Source of the DNA: RUG12461 sp045657665 | Lineage (GTDB): Bacteria; Bacillota; Clostridia; Lachnospirales; Lachnospiraceae | Length of the DNA stretch: 57,528 bases | Direction: 5' to 3' | Assembly (NCBI GenBank): GCA_045657665.1 | Contig: JAZOTN010000011.1 | Span: 1 to 57,528 of the forward strand | Part shown: positions 17,089 to 25,504 of the stretch, piece after piece | How the letters are laid out: each line of letters begins with the position of its first letter | Position numbering within the stretch: position 1 is the stretch's first letter | Translations under genes and position numbers: made by a program | Notes under the pieces: generated by a model | Told to the model about the DNA's origin: nothing | Database searches by the model: none | The model's input: only the letters and a program-made list of their open reading frames with translations

Positions 17089-17867
17089 CACTTCAATTCC
17101 TTTTCTACAAGCGCCAGATCGTCCGGATCGTCCACTTCGTACCACCCCCGATTGATATGAAGTGCTTTCAGCTTTTTTTCCGTATCGATAAGCCCCTGAA
17201 GGAGATCTGTCATATACATCTTCCGGTAAATGCGGTCTGTCCGCCAGAGAGCTTCTCCCCGCTCACTTCGGGCTTTCGCTTCATCCGCCAGAGACAGCAT
17301 ATCCCTAAGTCCCTGATTACGAAAGCGCATCAGTCCGATATACTGGGACTGAACCTTCTTCAGATCATCCGTCTTCTGACCGATCTCGGTCAGGTAATCC
17401 TCCTCATCAAAGGTTAATGTCTCCGCATCATCCAACGGGTTCTCACATCTTGCCGCCCAGTAATCATACCATCCGTCGTCCACGATCACGGAGCTATCCG
17501 CTGTTGTATCCAGTACTTTTCTCAGCACCTTTTCTTCATAAACAATATCACCGTATGAAATCAAAGCATCATCCGTATTTTCCATCACAGACCGGGCACA
17601 CATCAATGAACAGACCATGTTGGTCGTTTCAAACTCGGAATTCGCTATAAAATGAAGTTTCGTCCCGGAGAAATGGTCCCGAAGCACATCCCCGCAATAG
17701 CCTGTCACAATGGAAATATCTTCTTCCTTGATCCCACAGGAGTACATAACGGACAGCTGTCTTTCAATAATGCTCTTTCCGTTGATCTCGACCATACATT
17801 TCGGTCGGTCATCCGTCAGCGGGCGAAGCCTGGTTCCCTGTCCTGCTGCAAGAATAATTGTTTTCAT
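17088..17867 (-). CDS. NTP-transferase; CTP:phosphoglutamine cytidylyltransferase (MeOPN pathway)
   Basis: A 259-residue sugar-nucleotide-type nucleotidyltransferase of the LicC/choline-phosphate cytidylyltransferase group. The N-terminal signature reads LAAGQGTRLRPLTDDRPKCM, and an ISYGDIVYEE metal-site segment follows. Alone it could be taken for a phosphocholine or sugar-1-phosphate enzyme. Here it lies between a glutamine amidotransferase-type hydrolase and an APS kinase-like enzyme, in the same order as C. jejuni Cj1415-Cj1416-Cj1417. There, Cj1416 joins CTP and L-glutamine phosphate to give CDP-L-glutamine. It overlaps the upstream gene by 4 bases (ATGA) and the downstream gene by 1. 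No choline kinase or transporter is nearby. Confidence 0.88.
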   Translation of the reverse strand: MKTIILAAGQGTRLRPLTDDRPKCMVEINGKSIIERQLSVMYSCGIKEEDISIVTGYCGDVLRDHFSGTKLHFIANSEFETTNMVCSLMCARSVMENTDDALISYGDIVYEEKVLRKVLDTTADSSVIVDDGWYDYWAARCENPLDDAETLTFDEEDYLTEIGQKTDDLKKVQSQYIGLMRFRNQGLRDMLSLADEAKARSERGEALWRTDRIYRKMYMTDLLQGLIDTEKKLKALHINRGWYEVDDPDDLALVEKELK

Positions 17868-18481
17868 AACTCGATCCGATCCTCCTCAAAAAATGATTGT
17901 ACCATTCGGATATCCCGCTCCTCAAACGGATTGACCCGTTCGGGATGCCACATCGTCATCAGCACTTTCTTTTCCGGAACTATAGCCGCCTCGATCACGC
18001 CATCTTCTGAGTGTGCGAGAACCTCCACCATGGGTTTTTTTATCTCTTTTGCTGCCATGGAATGATAGCTATTGACTACTCGTTCTCCGAACTCTCCCTT
18101 TATCACATGCTTTACGGCGATATGTCCCTCCACTTTTTCCAGCTTTTCTCCGAAATGATCCAGTATCATCTGCATTCCGCGACAAAAACCATAAACCGGA
18201 AGCCCTTTCCTGATCGCCAAAGCAAGAAGATCCTTTTCCGTCCGATCCCGTTCCGGTGCATCTCCGCCATAGGATACGAGGCTGTTTCCTCCGGTAAAGA
18301 CAATTCCGGCCGGATGGACACTCTCCACCATCCGGCATGCAATCTCTTCCCGGTTCGGCACCGGCACAGGAAGAAATCCACAAGCGGAAAGGAACTCCGC
18401 GATCCTCTGATCCGCGCAGTCCCTTCTTTCATCATAGCTTTCCACGATCTCTACTCTCTGCGTATAAAGAACCGTCTGCAT
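17864..18481 (-). CDS. Class I glutamine amidotransferase-like; gamma-glutamyl-CDP-amidate hydrolase (MeOPN pathway)
   Basis: A 205-residue peptidase C26 / class I amidotransferase-type hydrolase. The nucleophile is Cys100 in GFCRG, and the His179-x-Glu181 pair in MWHPER completes the triad. In the C. jejuni phosphoramidate pathway the equivalent enzyme (Cj1417) cleaves CDP-L-glutamine to glutamate and cytidine diphosphoramidate, leaving the P-N bond. The short length, with no synthetase domain, and the neighbours fit that role better than GMP, CTP or carbamoyl-phosphate synthesis. I chose the ATG at 18481, one base after the methyltransferase stop, with AGAGGTGG upstream. A longer in-frame reading to 18616 would overlap the methyltransferase and lacks support. 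Confidence 0.88.
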   Translation of the reverse strand: MQTVLYTQRVEIVESYDERRDCADQRIAEFLSACGFLPVPVPNREEIACRMVESVHPAGIVFTGGNSLVSYGGDAPERDRTEKDLLALAIRKGLPVYGFCRGMQMILDHFGEKLEKVEGHIAVKHVIKGEFGERVVNSYHSMAAKEIKKPMVEVLAHSEDGVIEAAIVPEKKVLMTMWHPERVNPFEERDIRMVQSFFEEDRIEL

Positions 18482-18482
18482 A

Positions 18483-19250
18483 TTATTTGACCACCTCTGC
18501 CGTCCAGCTCCTCGCCTTATAAGGAACAGCGATCTCTGTTCGGTCACCGAGGATTTCTTCGATATTGGAAAGGATCTGTTTGAACCCTTCTTCTCCTGCC
18601 TGTGCCTGAATATCATTCACCGAGCGCCAGATGTTCATATAACGTTCTTTTGACATATTCTCCTCGTACCGGCATTCCTGAAATACGATATTCCTGAAAT
18701 TCTCCCCCAGCTTTTCCTCCATCAGATCCGTAGTGACTGTCGAACCGGAGGAAACACGCTTCAAGGTCTTGACCTCTCGATAGATCATATCCTCGATCTC
18801 CTGATGCAGAGGACTTCTTGTAATTTCCCGTGGATTCCAGATCGCCGTAAAAAAACCACCCGGCTTCAAGATACGGCGAAATTCCGCCGATGCCCTGGGA
18901 GCGTCTGTCCAGTGGAAAGAAGACCCCATCAGCACCCAGTTTACGGCATCCGAATCAAGTCCTGTTTCCTCCGCCGCACCCTTTCTCCAGACAAAGGTAT
19001 CGCGTCCGGCAAACAGCTTTTCTCCTTCCGCTCGCATCGCGTCATTCGGCTCCACTGCAAAACCGGTCACTCCGATCTGCTCCAGATTCTCAGTAAGTTT
19101 TCCTGTCCCCGCTCCGACATCCGCCGCGAGTACCTGATCGATGCTGTTCTTTTTCATGATATGATCCCGTATATAGGATAACAGTTCCGTTGAATATCCC
19201 GGACGGTCAACATAAAATTTCGCCAGCTCTGTAAAATCTCCCTGTTTCAT
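18483..19250 (-). CDS. Class I SAM methyltransferase, candidate phosphoramidate O-methyltransferase
   Basis: A 255-residue Rossmann-fold methyltransferase of the Methyltransf_11/25 type, with SAM motif I ADVGAGTGKL near residues 43-52 and the later LMGSSFHWTD segment. The start at 19250 is preceded by AAGGAG at good spacing; an upstream in-frame extension would lie inside the glutamine kinase gene and was rejected. It sits inside the phosphoramidate gene set, between the glutamine kinase and the amidate hydrolase. C. jejuni has two methyltransferase-like genes (Cj1419, Cj1420) next to the equivalent genes, implicated in making the O-methyl group. By position this is the likely phosphoramidate O-methyltransferase. 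A sugar O-methyltransferase is the main alternative. Confidence 0.85.
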   Translation of the reverse strand: MKQGDFTELAKFYVDRPGYSTELLSYIRDHIMKKNSIDQVLAADVGAGTGKLTENLEQIGVTGFAVEPNDAMRAEGEKLFAGRDTFVWRKGAAEETGLDSDAVNWVLMGSSFHWTDAPRASAEFRRILKPGGFFTAIWNPREITRSPLHQEIEDMIYREVKTLKRVSSGSTVTTDLMEEKLGENFRNIVFQECRYEENMSKERYMNIWRSVNDIQAQAGEEGFKQILSNIEEILGDRTEIAVPYKARSWTAEVVK

Positions 19251-19269
19251 CGTAATGCTCCTTCTTTTT

Positions 19270-21630
19270 TTATCTGATTCTTTTGATGGTTCTTCCTCCG
19301 GCATCAATTTCCACCGTTTTTGCCAGCCGAATGTTTTCATACAGCTTTCCTCCCACACCGACTGCTGCCGGGATGGCAAGCTCCCCTGCACGGATCGCCA
19401 TATGAGAATTTGCTCCGCCGTACATGGTGATAAAACCACAGATCCCGCGGGAAAAGATCCAGTCATATCCGGGATCCGCTCCTTCAATCAGTATGATTTT
19501 TCCACTCAGATCATCCGGAATCTCATTCCCTTTCAGTTCCAGAACCTCACCGGAAACTCTCCCCGAAGTAATGTAATTCGGCTGAGAATCCGGATAGAAA
19601 AATGACATTACCTCATTCGGGGAACTGATCACCGGCGGAAGCATCAGGGATGCAGTCATTTTGAACCGGTTCTTTCCCTGCACGATTGACTCCTCAAATG
19701 CGGTTTTTATATCCTGAGCCGAAGCATAAAGATGCTGAAAGATCTTCACATTCAGAAATGAGCAGTCTTCTCTGGAAAAACCCTCTTCTGCACCAATCTC
19801 TCCGATCAATTCCAGCGCCTTGCTGACACTTTTGGTAAAAATAAACTTTCCGTATTCCCGACCCTCAACAACTTTCTTGATGAAGTTCAAAATACTCAAC
19901 ACGTCATTGGTAAGACCGTTCTGTTCCAGCTTTTCCTTGAGGAGCTGCATCTGCTCCATGGAAAGACGAAAATCCTCTCTTTTGGGATCCGTTTTTTCTT
20001 CTTTATGCTCCCAGTCAAAATATAAATCCGGAGCCTGATCATATCTGGGAGAGGTAATATCATATGTTCCGGGTCTTAAGTGTCCGTATTTCTCCAGAAA
20101 GGCCGTCTTTGACAGTTGAATAAAATCAGCATTCATCTGCGAACTGACTGTATTTACCCCATTTATAAATGCCTCATAGTCCGCATCGGTAAGAATTCCG
20201 ACCGTCACCATGGATCTTAAGAGCTGAACAGCGATAAATGCCGCTCTGGCAAGTCCTGCAAAGGGAAGTGTTCCATACCGCTTGCAGTCTTCGATCAGCC
20301 AGTATACTTTTTCCACACGACTCATCGAGCTGTTCATGATCAACTCATAGCGGGCAGCAAGCTTTTCAATCTTTCCATAATCCTTCCGCCATAAACCGGT
20401 TTCATGATCAATGATCCGGTTCGTGACATTCCGAAGGGAATCCATTACTGCATCCACTTCTCCATCGGAAAAACCGTAATTTCTCAAAATGCGGATCCTC
20501 TCCGGAAGATCAAATGTATAACACGAAAACACGATATGGAATTCCGCCTTGTCATGTTCGGACGGATCCTCTTCCAGCCGTTTTAAATAATAGTTTACAA
20601 GCTTCTCACTCAACTCCTCATTAAGCTCAGCCGGAATAAAAGAATTAAAGCTGGCGCGTACATCAATATAAGGAAGACCTCCGAAATCCACCATCAGGGG
20701 AACGCTTCGCAGATTCCGGTATCCGTAATTATCTCTCTGATACGCCCAGATGCTGTCTGTAATGATCTCCTGATACAGCGACAGCGCAAGCTGATGCGGA
20801 CGGGTTCCGATCATTTCAGCGGGATTCCAGTCCGTCATCACGCTGTAGATTGTTTTTTTCCCACAAAGAAACGGCTTCGGCTGCTGTTCTCTTGCTATTT
20901 TCCTGCGGATCCGGAGGAGTTCTTCGAACTGTTTTTTTCGATCTGTTCCTTCCTCCGTCAAGACAAGTGTCCGAACCTGAAGGAGATAGAGATTCCCTTC
21001 TTCCGTAAAGGCAAATTCCGTGTCCAGATTCTCCTGCCCGAATAGTCCTTCCAGTTCCCGAAGCATGCGAAAGATCCTTTTCAGTTCATCCTGATAGGCT
21101 CCCCCTTGGATTTCTTCCTCCGGAGTATCCTTGTGATGATAAAAAAGCACATGCTCTCCGCCGTCTCCGGAAGTAACAGCCGATGTGGAACCTGTAACAT
21201 CAAATTCAACCACATCATAAAACCCACGGGTTCCCGGATCCATCGTAAAGGCGACACCGCAATATCGGACACCGTTCAGCTCCGGCTGGATCAGTACCTG
21301 ATTATCCGGATCATCGTTTCCATAGGAACCTATTACTTCTTCGATCGCTTTTTTCGCAGAACCAAAGTCCGTAATCCCCGGAACGGACAGATATTTTCCT
21401 GCCTGAGAAGTATCCTTTGCATCTTCATCTAGTGCACTGCTGCGCACAATCAGCTTCCCGGATGCACTCTTCTTTCGAAGATCCAAAAGCGCATTTTCGA
21501 TAAATACCAAATCCTGTCGCCAGTCTTTTACCGTAAATGAAACCTGAGGAAGAACCGCTGCGTTTTGAAGCCGTCCCTCCAGACATTTCAAGGTCTCTGC
21601 TTTTGTTCCAAGTACCAGGTTATCGCTCAT
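19270..21630 (-). CDS. PEP-synthase-like phosphotransferase; L-glutamine kinase (MeOPN pathway)
   Basis: A 786-residue protein related to PEP synthase and pyruvate phosphate dikinase. The N-terminal ATP-grasp part carries IVRSSALDED and SQAGKYLSV. The C-terminal swivelling domain carries the phospho-histidine motif GGANSHMAIRAGE (His near 743). It lacks the PEP/pyruvate barrel of a true dikinase. This architecture and length match L-glutamine kinase (Cj1418) of C. jejuni, which phosphorylates the amide nitrogen of glutamine to create the P-N bond, the committed step of the phosphoramidate pathway. The start at 21630 overlaps the upstream stop by ATGA. Rifampicin phosphotransferase-like enzymes share the fold, but the operon partners favour glutamine kinase. 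Confidence 0.9.
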   Translation of the reverse strand: MSDNLVLGTKAETLKCLEGRLQNAAVLPQVSFTVKDWRQDLVFIENALLDLRKKSASGKLIVRSSALDEDAKDTSQAGKYLSVPGITDFGSAKKAIEEVIGSYGNDDPDNQVLIQPELNGVRYCGVAFTMDPGTRGFYDVVEFDVTGSTSAVTSGDGGEHVLFYHHKDTPEEEIQGGAYQDELKRIFRMLRELEGLFGQENLDTEFAFTEEGNLYLLQVRTLVLTEEGTDRKKQFEELLRIRRKIAREQQPKPFLCGKKTIYSVMTDWNPAEMIGTRPHQLALSLYQEIITDSIWAYQRDNYGYRNLRSVPLMVDFGGLPYIDVRASFNSFIPAELNEELSEKLVNYYLKRLEEDPSEHDKAEFHIVFSCYTFDLPERIRILRNYGFSDGEVDAVMDSLRNVTNRIIDHETGLWRKDYGKIEKLAARYELIMNSSMSRVEKVYWLIEDCKRYGTLPFAGLARAAFIAVQLLRSMVTVGILTDADYEAFINGVNTVSSQMNADFIQLSKTAFLEKYGHLRPGTYDITSPRYDQAPDLYFDWEHKEEKTDPKREDFRLSMEQMQLLKEKLEQNGLTNDVLSILNFIKKVVEGREYGKFIFTKSVSKALELIGEIGAEEGFSREDCSFLNVKIFQHLYASAQDIKTAFEESIVQGKNRFKMTASLMLPPVISSPNEVMSFFYPDSQPNYITSGRVSGEVLELKGNEIPDDLSGKIILIEGADPGYDWIFSRGICGFITMYGGANSHMAIRAGELAIPAAVGVGGKLYENIRLAKTVEIDAGGRTIKRIR

Positions 21631-22799
21631 CCCTTCACCTTTAAGTATTCTCCGAAGCAGAAGCAATCCGGATAATCCTCTTTGTGATGATACATATCAA
21701 CCAGTTCTTCCGCAAGATTTCGGAAATCTTTTCGATATTTCTGTCTTTCTTCTTCTGATTCAAAGAAAAGCTGCTCTTCAAATTTGAAAGGCTGTTCAAA
21801 CAGTTTTATCATTTCCGCTTCGGAAAATGGATAGCTTTCCGGCGGAATATAGGAATAATCATAAGAGCGGCACCGTTCCCGGAAAAGCAGATCCAGCCGG
21901 AACCGGTCATATGCATTGAAATATTCATCGTATGGATACCAGACCTGCTTCAAGCTGAAGCCTTTTGTCTTTTCTCCGTTTTTGCTGGAGAATGTAGAGC
22001 TTTTCCCCAGGAATGTTGCTTCCATAAGACAGTCGTCCCACCCGATCTCAAGGCGGTCGCAAAGCATGCTAAGAAGTGCCTCCGGATGAACCTTCAGGTC
22101 TTCAAACCGATAACGCAAGATCGGTTGTTTCTGTTCTGTTTTGTTCAGCGTCTCATGTCCCAGATACCGAAGCTGCCGGAACAGATTTTCCGGCCGTATC
22201 TTTTCAGTCTGCCACATGCGGAAGAAGGAACCCAGCTTTATGATCGGATTTCGAATCGCTTCGATCAGTGTCACATCAAAGCCAAGTGCCAGAAGCCATT
22301 TCAGTATCGGCTCCTCCTTGCCTCCATCATGAACATCAATAAAAAAGACCGGATCCGTGCTGCTTTGATATGAACCATACAGGGTTTCATAAAGACTCCA
22401 GTAGATCAGAAGCAACAGTTCTTTCTCGGAATACCGTCTTTTTTCATCGATCATTTCATGCAATACTGCTTTGTATCTCGAAAACCATGGAATCGACTCT
22501 TTTTTATTCTCTTCATCCGCGACGTAGCTGTCCCACTCATTATCATGAAAAACTCGCTCCATATAAGAGCATATCTCATCTTCCAGATCCGCGCCCGAAA
22601 GTGTATACGCTTTTTTTACTTCGTCCATAACGGTTTTCGAAAGCGAGGTCGGATTAAAACCAAGAATCTGAGGATGCCCGTCCAGAAGGGAATCCAGAAA
22701 AAACTTTCCCGCATGACTGCAGGAAGTAAAGAATAATGCTTTTTTTACGTCTCTGATCGCTTTGCTCATAGATATCAGTATAGCACACCATGCCCTCAT
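21627..22799 (-). CDS. Sulfotransferase-fold protein, candidate phosphoramidyl transferase
   Basis: A 390-residue protein with the layout of PAPS-dependent sulfotransferases. A 5'-phosphate-binding loop appears at residues 24-48 (FFTSCSHAGKFFLDSLLDGH), reminiscent of the RSGTTLL..LDAHP motif. A 3'-phosphate-binding segment, IEAIRNPIIKLGSFFRMW, has the expected Arg and Ser. No PAPS synthesis genes are in the window. Immediately downstream are genes expected to make 3'-phospho-cytidine-5'-diphosphoramidate, a donor with a 3'-phosphate like PAPS. I infer that this enzyme moves the phosphoramidate group to the glycan, but a genuine sulfotransferase cannot be excluded. The ATG at 22799 overlaps the ATP-grasp stop (ATGA). 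An internal ATG at 22769 is an alternative. Confidence 0.78.
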   Translation of the reverse strand: MRAWCAILISMSKAIRDVKKALFFTSCSHAGKFFLDSLLDGHPQILGFNPTSLSKTVMDEVKKAYTLSGADLEDEICSYMERVFHDNEWDSYVADEENKKESIPWFSRYKAVLHEMIDEKRRYSEKELLLLIYWSLYETLYGSYQSSTDPVFFIDVHDGGKEEPILKWLLALGFDVTLIEAIRNPIIKLGSFFRMWQTEKIRPENLFRQLRYLGHETLNKTEQKQPILRYRFEDLKVHPEALLSMLCDRLEIGWDDCLMEATFLGKSSTFSSKNGEKTKGFSLKQVWYPYDEYFNAYDRFRLDLLFRERCRSYDYSYIPPESYPFSEAEMIKLFEQPFKFEEQLFFESEEERQKYRKDFRNLAEELVDMYHHKEDYPDCFCFGEYLKVKG

Positions 22800-23770
22800 G
22801 TGCCACTGGTGAAGACCACATCCTCCGTCACCTTGACTCCCCTGGCACCAACCGGTTCCTTAAAATCTCCGGAAAGACCCTTCCCGTCCAAAAGCTCCAT
22901 CCACCAGACCGCATCCGTAAAACCCATCTGATGGCGGAACCCTGTAGTGCTGGAGAGGCGCGGGTTGATCTCAAAGATATAATACTCCCCGTTCTGCTCA
23001 CGAAGCTGCAGATTGATACTTCCTTTCAGGGCAAAGGCTTTTGCGGTCTTCTCAGCAATCTGTCGAATTTCGGGATCATCGACACATTCCACAAAGACGC
23101 TCATGCCGCCAAGCCCGAGTTCTCTCTGATAAGTAATACTCCGTACCTGCTCCCCATCCGAGAAAACACCGACCGTATACTCCTGCCCTTTGATATATTC
23201 CTGGCAGACATAACCGTTCTTTTCTACGTGATCCCAGTCCTCTTTGTTTCGGATCAATGACATCCCATGGCCGCCGCGTCCGAAATCTTCTTTTAAAATG
23301 AACGGGAATGGGATCGACTTTCGCTCCGGCGTTATGACTGCATGATCTCCATCCAAAATCGCATCTTCTGCCATGCAGGAATAAGGCGCCCGGATCCCAT
23401 GCTCATTCAAGAACGCTGCCGTCCGATACTTGCTCGTGCAGATGTGAAGAAGCTCAGAATGATTGATCATCAGCCGGATTCCGGATTCTTCAAAGAAACC
23501 ACGGTTCTGATCCGCAATCAGGATTTCCGGTTCTGTCGTCGGAAGGAAATGTGTGATCTTTTTTTCTTTCAGGTATTTTTTCAGAAACGACAGATAATCA
23601 GAACCAGAATATCGTGGAGCGACCTCTGTTTTCCTGAACCTATCCATATAAGGGGTGTATTCCCGGATATCGAACCCATAGAATTCATCATCCGGAAAGG
23701 CTTCCATAAGGCTCCGTGTAATCGCACAGGCTACATCCCCGCCAATTCCCGTCAATAGTATTTTTCTCAC
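22796..23770 (-). CDS. ATP-grasp ligase (carbamoyl-phosphate synthase-like)
   Basis: A 324-residue ATP-grasp enzyme. The N-terminal domain starts with a Rossmann-like KILLTGIGGDVACAI stretch. The central ATP-grasp shows PFILKEDFGRGGHGM (phosphate-binding loop), CQEYIKGQEYTVGVF, and the metal-binding FEINPRLSSTTG near the C-terminus. Such small CPS-like ATP-grasp proteins are common in polysaccharide loci, where they are thought to activate a carboxylate for amide or ester formation. It is coupled by ATGA to the nonulosonate synthase upstream and to the sulfotransferase-like gene downstream. It might act on a carboxylate-bearing sugar such as a nonulosonic or uronic acid. Its true substrate is unknown. 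Confidence 0.85.
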   Translation of the reverse strand: MRKILLTGIGGDVACAITRSLMEAFPDDEFYGFDIREYTPYMDRFRKTEVAPRYSGSDYLSFLKKYLKEKKITHFLPTTEPEILIADQNRGFFEESGIRLMINHSELLHICTSKYRTAAFLNEHGIRAPYSCMAEDAILDGDHAVITPERKSIPFPFILKEDFGRGGHGMSLIRNKEDWDHVEKNGYVCQEYIKGQEYTVGVFSDGEQVRSITYQRELGLGGMSVFVECVDDPEIRQIAEKTAKAFALKGSINLQLREQNGEYYIFEINPRLSSTTGFRHQMGFTDAVWWMELLDGKGLSGDFKEPVGARGVKVTEDVVFTSGT

Positions 23771-24798
23771 TTCAGATCCTCTTCATTAAGCGGCATTCCA
23801 AACGCAATATCTCTTTCCGCTATTTTTCCAAGCAGTCCCGTATAAAATTTCGGATGAAGTCCCTGTGCCGGGCGCACGATTCGGATGTTCTCTTCCGTTA
23901 AAATATCACCTTTTTGGATGTCCTTTGAGGCAAAGATGCTCCTTCGGAAAACCAGAGAGTCTTTTTCTCCATCCGTCAGCGTATAGTCCGGTCCCGCAGC
24001 GATCCGGCGTGCATCTTTTACATCCCGGATCATCGCTGCATAATCCTCCATCTCCATGCTGAAACCGCTGTCTGCGCTCTCGATGCCGGGAAGCTTCACA
24101 TGCTTTTCAATCACAACCGCGCCCAGTGTCGCTCCGACAACCGCTCCGAGACTCCCGATACTGTGATCGGAAAGTCCAACCTCCACGCCAAAACGCTTTT
24201 TCATATCCGGAATGTTCCCAAGGTGCATATCTTCCCAATTGGATGGATATTCACTGCAACATTTGAGAAGCACGACCTGATCGTTCCCCGTGCAGCGCAC
24301 GGCATCCACCGCTTCCTCGATTTCCTCCGGGGACGCCATCCCTGTCGACATGATCATGGGTTTCCCTTTGGATGCCGCATATTCGATCAGCGGAATATCT
24401 ATCAGCTCAAAGCTCGCTATTTTATACGCTTCTACTCCGAGCTCTTCCAGAAAATCCACCGCAGAATTGTCAAACGGTGTCGACAGAAAATCCACGCCCG
24501 ATTTTTTACATTCCTTTTTGATCGCGGCATGCCATTCATAAGGGGTCGCCGCGTATTCATAAAGTTTATGGAGATTGTATCCGTCCCAGAGCCCCCCATG
24601 GATCTGAAAATACTCGTTGTCACAGTTCAGCGTGATCGTATCTGCCGTATAAGTCTGAATCTTGACACAATCTGCGCCGGCTTTCGCCGCTTCACGTACT
24701 ATTTCCAGCGCTGTATCAAGATCCCCTCCATGATTGGCGCTCATTTCCGCGATGAAATAAACCTCACCGTTTTTAATCTTTTCAAACATGTGAAACAT
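23767..24798 (-). CDS. pseI: Nonulosonate synthase, pseudaminic acid synthase type
   Basis: A 343-residue NeuB-family enzyme that condenses phosphoenolpyruvate with a 6-carbon sugar to give a 9-carbon acid. The N-terminal barrel opens with IAEMSANHGGDLDTAL and AGADCVKIQTYTADTITL, wording characteristic of PseI rather than NeuB. The C-terminal SAF (antifreeze-like) domain spans about residues 285-343 and contains the FRRSIFASKDI linker. I chose the ATG at 24798, with GGGGAG upstream, so the gene overlaps the phosphoesterase by 17 bases. pseC and pseF homologues lie 17-18 kb upstream in the same operon. PseB, PseG and PseH are not in the window. A different nonulosonate or a shorter-chain aldol product remains possible. 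Confidence 0.82.
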   Translation of the reverse strand: MFHMFEKIKNGEVYFIAEMSANHGGDLDTALEIVREAAKAGADCVKIQTYTADTITLNCDNEYFQIHGGLWDGYNLHKLYEYAATPYEWHAAIKKECKKSGVDFLSTPFDNSAVDFLEELGVEAYKIASFELIDIPLIEYAASKGKPMIMSTGMASPEEIEEAVDAVRCTGNDQVVLLKCCSEYPSNWEDMHLGNIPDMKKRFGVEVGLSDHSIGSLGAVVGATLGAVVIEKHVKLPGIESADSGFSMEMEDYAAMIRDVKDARRIAAGPDYTLTDGEKDSLVFRRSIFASKDIQKGDILTEENIRIVRPAQGLHPKFYTGLLGKIAERDIAFGMPLNEEDLK

Positions 24799-25504
24799 GG
24801 TCGTTTTCTCCCCGATGCAATACCTCAATCAGATACGGCCGGTCCGGATCTCTTTCCTTTATCATCTTCTCCAGCCCGGAAAGATCCGGCGTAACGGTCC
24901 TAAAATCCACTTCCGCATTCCCACTCTCTTCGTCAATCCACAGCGCTGCATAGGAAAACCCCTTTCCATCACGCGGCTGACCAAGAGACCCAGGGTTCAG
25001 CCAAAGTGTATTTCCTTCTCTCCTTACCATCCGGTAATGGGTATGTCCTGTCAGTATCACACGCTTTCGATTGTCCGGAAAAACCGGGAGGGTTGTATCC
25101 GGATACAGCCTTCCCCTGACCGAATCGTCCGGACTTCCGTGTTGAATAAGAATCTCCGTACACCCGCAGGTAATCTTTTCCCGAACCGGAAGGCTCCTTA
25201 GGAACGCGAGAACAGCCGGATCCTTATCCCGATACGCGGAGCTGTATTTCTCACAGATTTTTGCCGTACGCTCTTCATCCTCGTATGCATCGATATACTT
25301 CTCATCGTGGTTCCCACGTACACTGATCAGATTCGGGATTGCCCGGAGCTGTTCCATGCAAAGCGCCGGATCATAATAATATCCTGCCAGATCGCCCAGA
25401 AAGATATATTGTTTTCCTTCTTCGAAAGGCTCTGCTTTCAAAAAAAAGGAGAGCGCCTCACTATTCCCGTGGATGTCCGAAAAGACGATAAACTCTTTTT
25501 TCAT
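24782..25504 (-). CDS. Calcineurin-like metallophosphoesterase
   Basis: A 240-residue cytoplasmic phosphoesterase of the YfcE/MJ0936 type. The metal-binding motifs are in order: SDIHGN (residues 8-13), GDLAGY, GNHDEK and GHTHYR. It lies between a sugar epimerase-like gene and the nonulosonate synthase and overlaps both. One reasonable role is dephosphorylation of a 9-phosphate or sugar-phosphate intermediate, since some nonulosonate synthases use phosphorylated substrates. This is inferred from position only. The C-terminal 40 residues beyond the usual domain show no recognisable motif. Confidence 0.87.
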   Translation of the reverse strand: MKKEFIVFSDIHGNSEALSFFLKAEPFEEGKQYIFLGDLAGYYYDPALCMEQLRAIPNLISVRGNHDEKYIDAYEDEERTAKICEKYSSAYRDKDPAVLAFLRSLPVREKITCGCTEILIQHGSPDDSVRGRLYPDTTLPVFPDNRKRVILTGHTHYRMVRREGNTLWLNPGSLGQPRDGKGFSYAALWIDEESGNAEVDFRTVTPDLSGLEKMIKERDPDRPYLIEVLHRGENDHVSHV

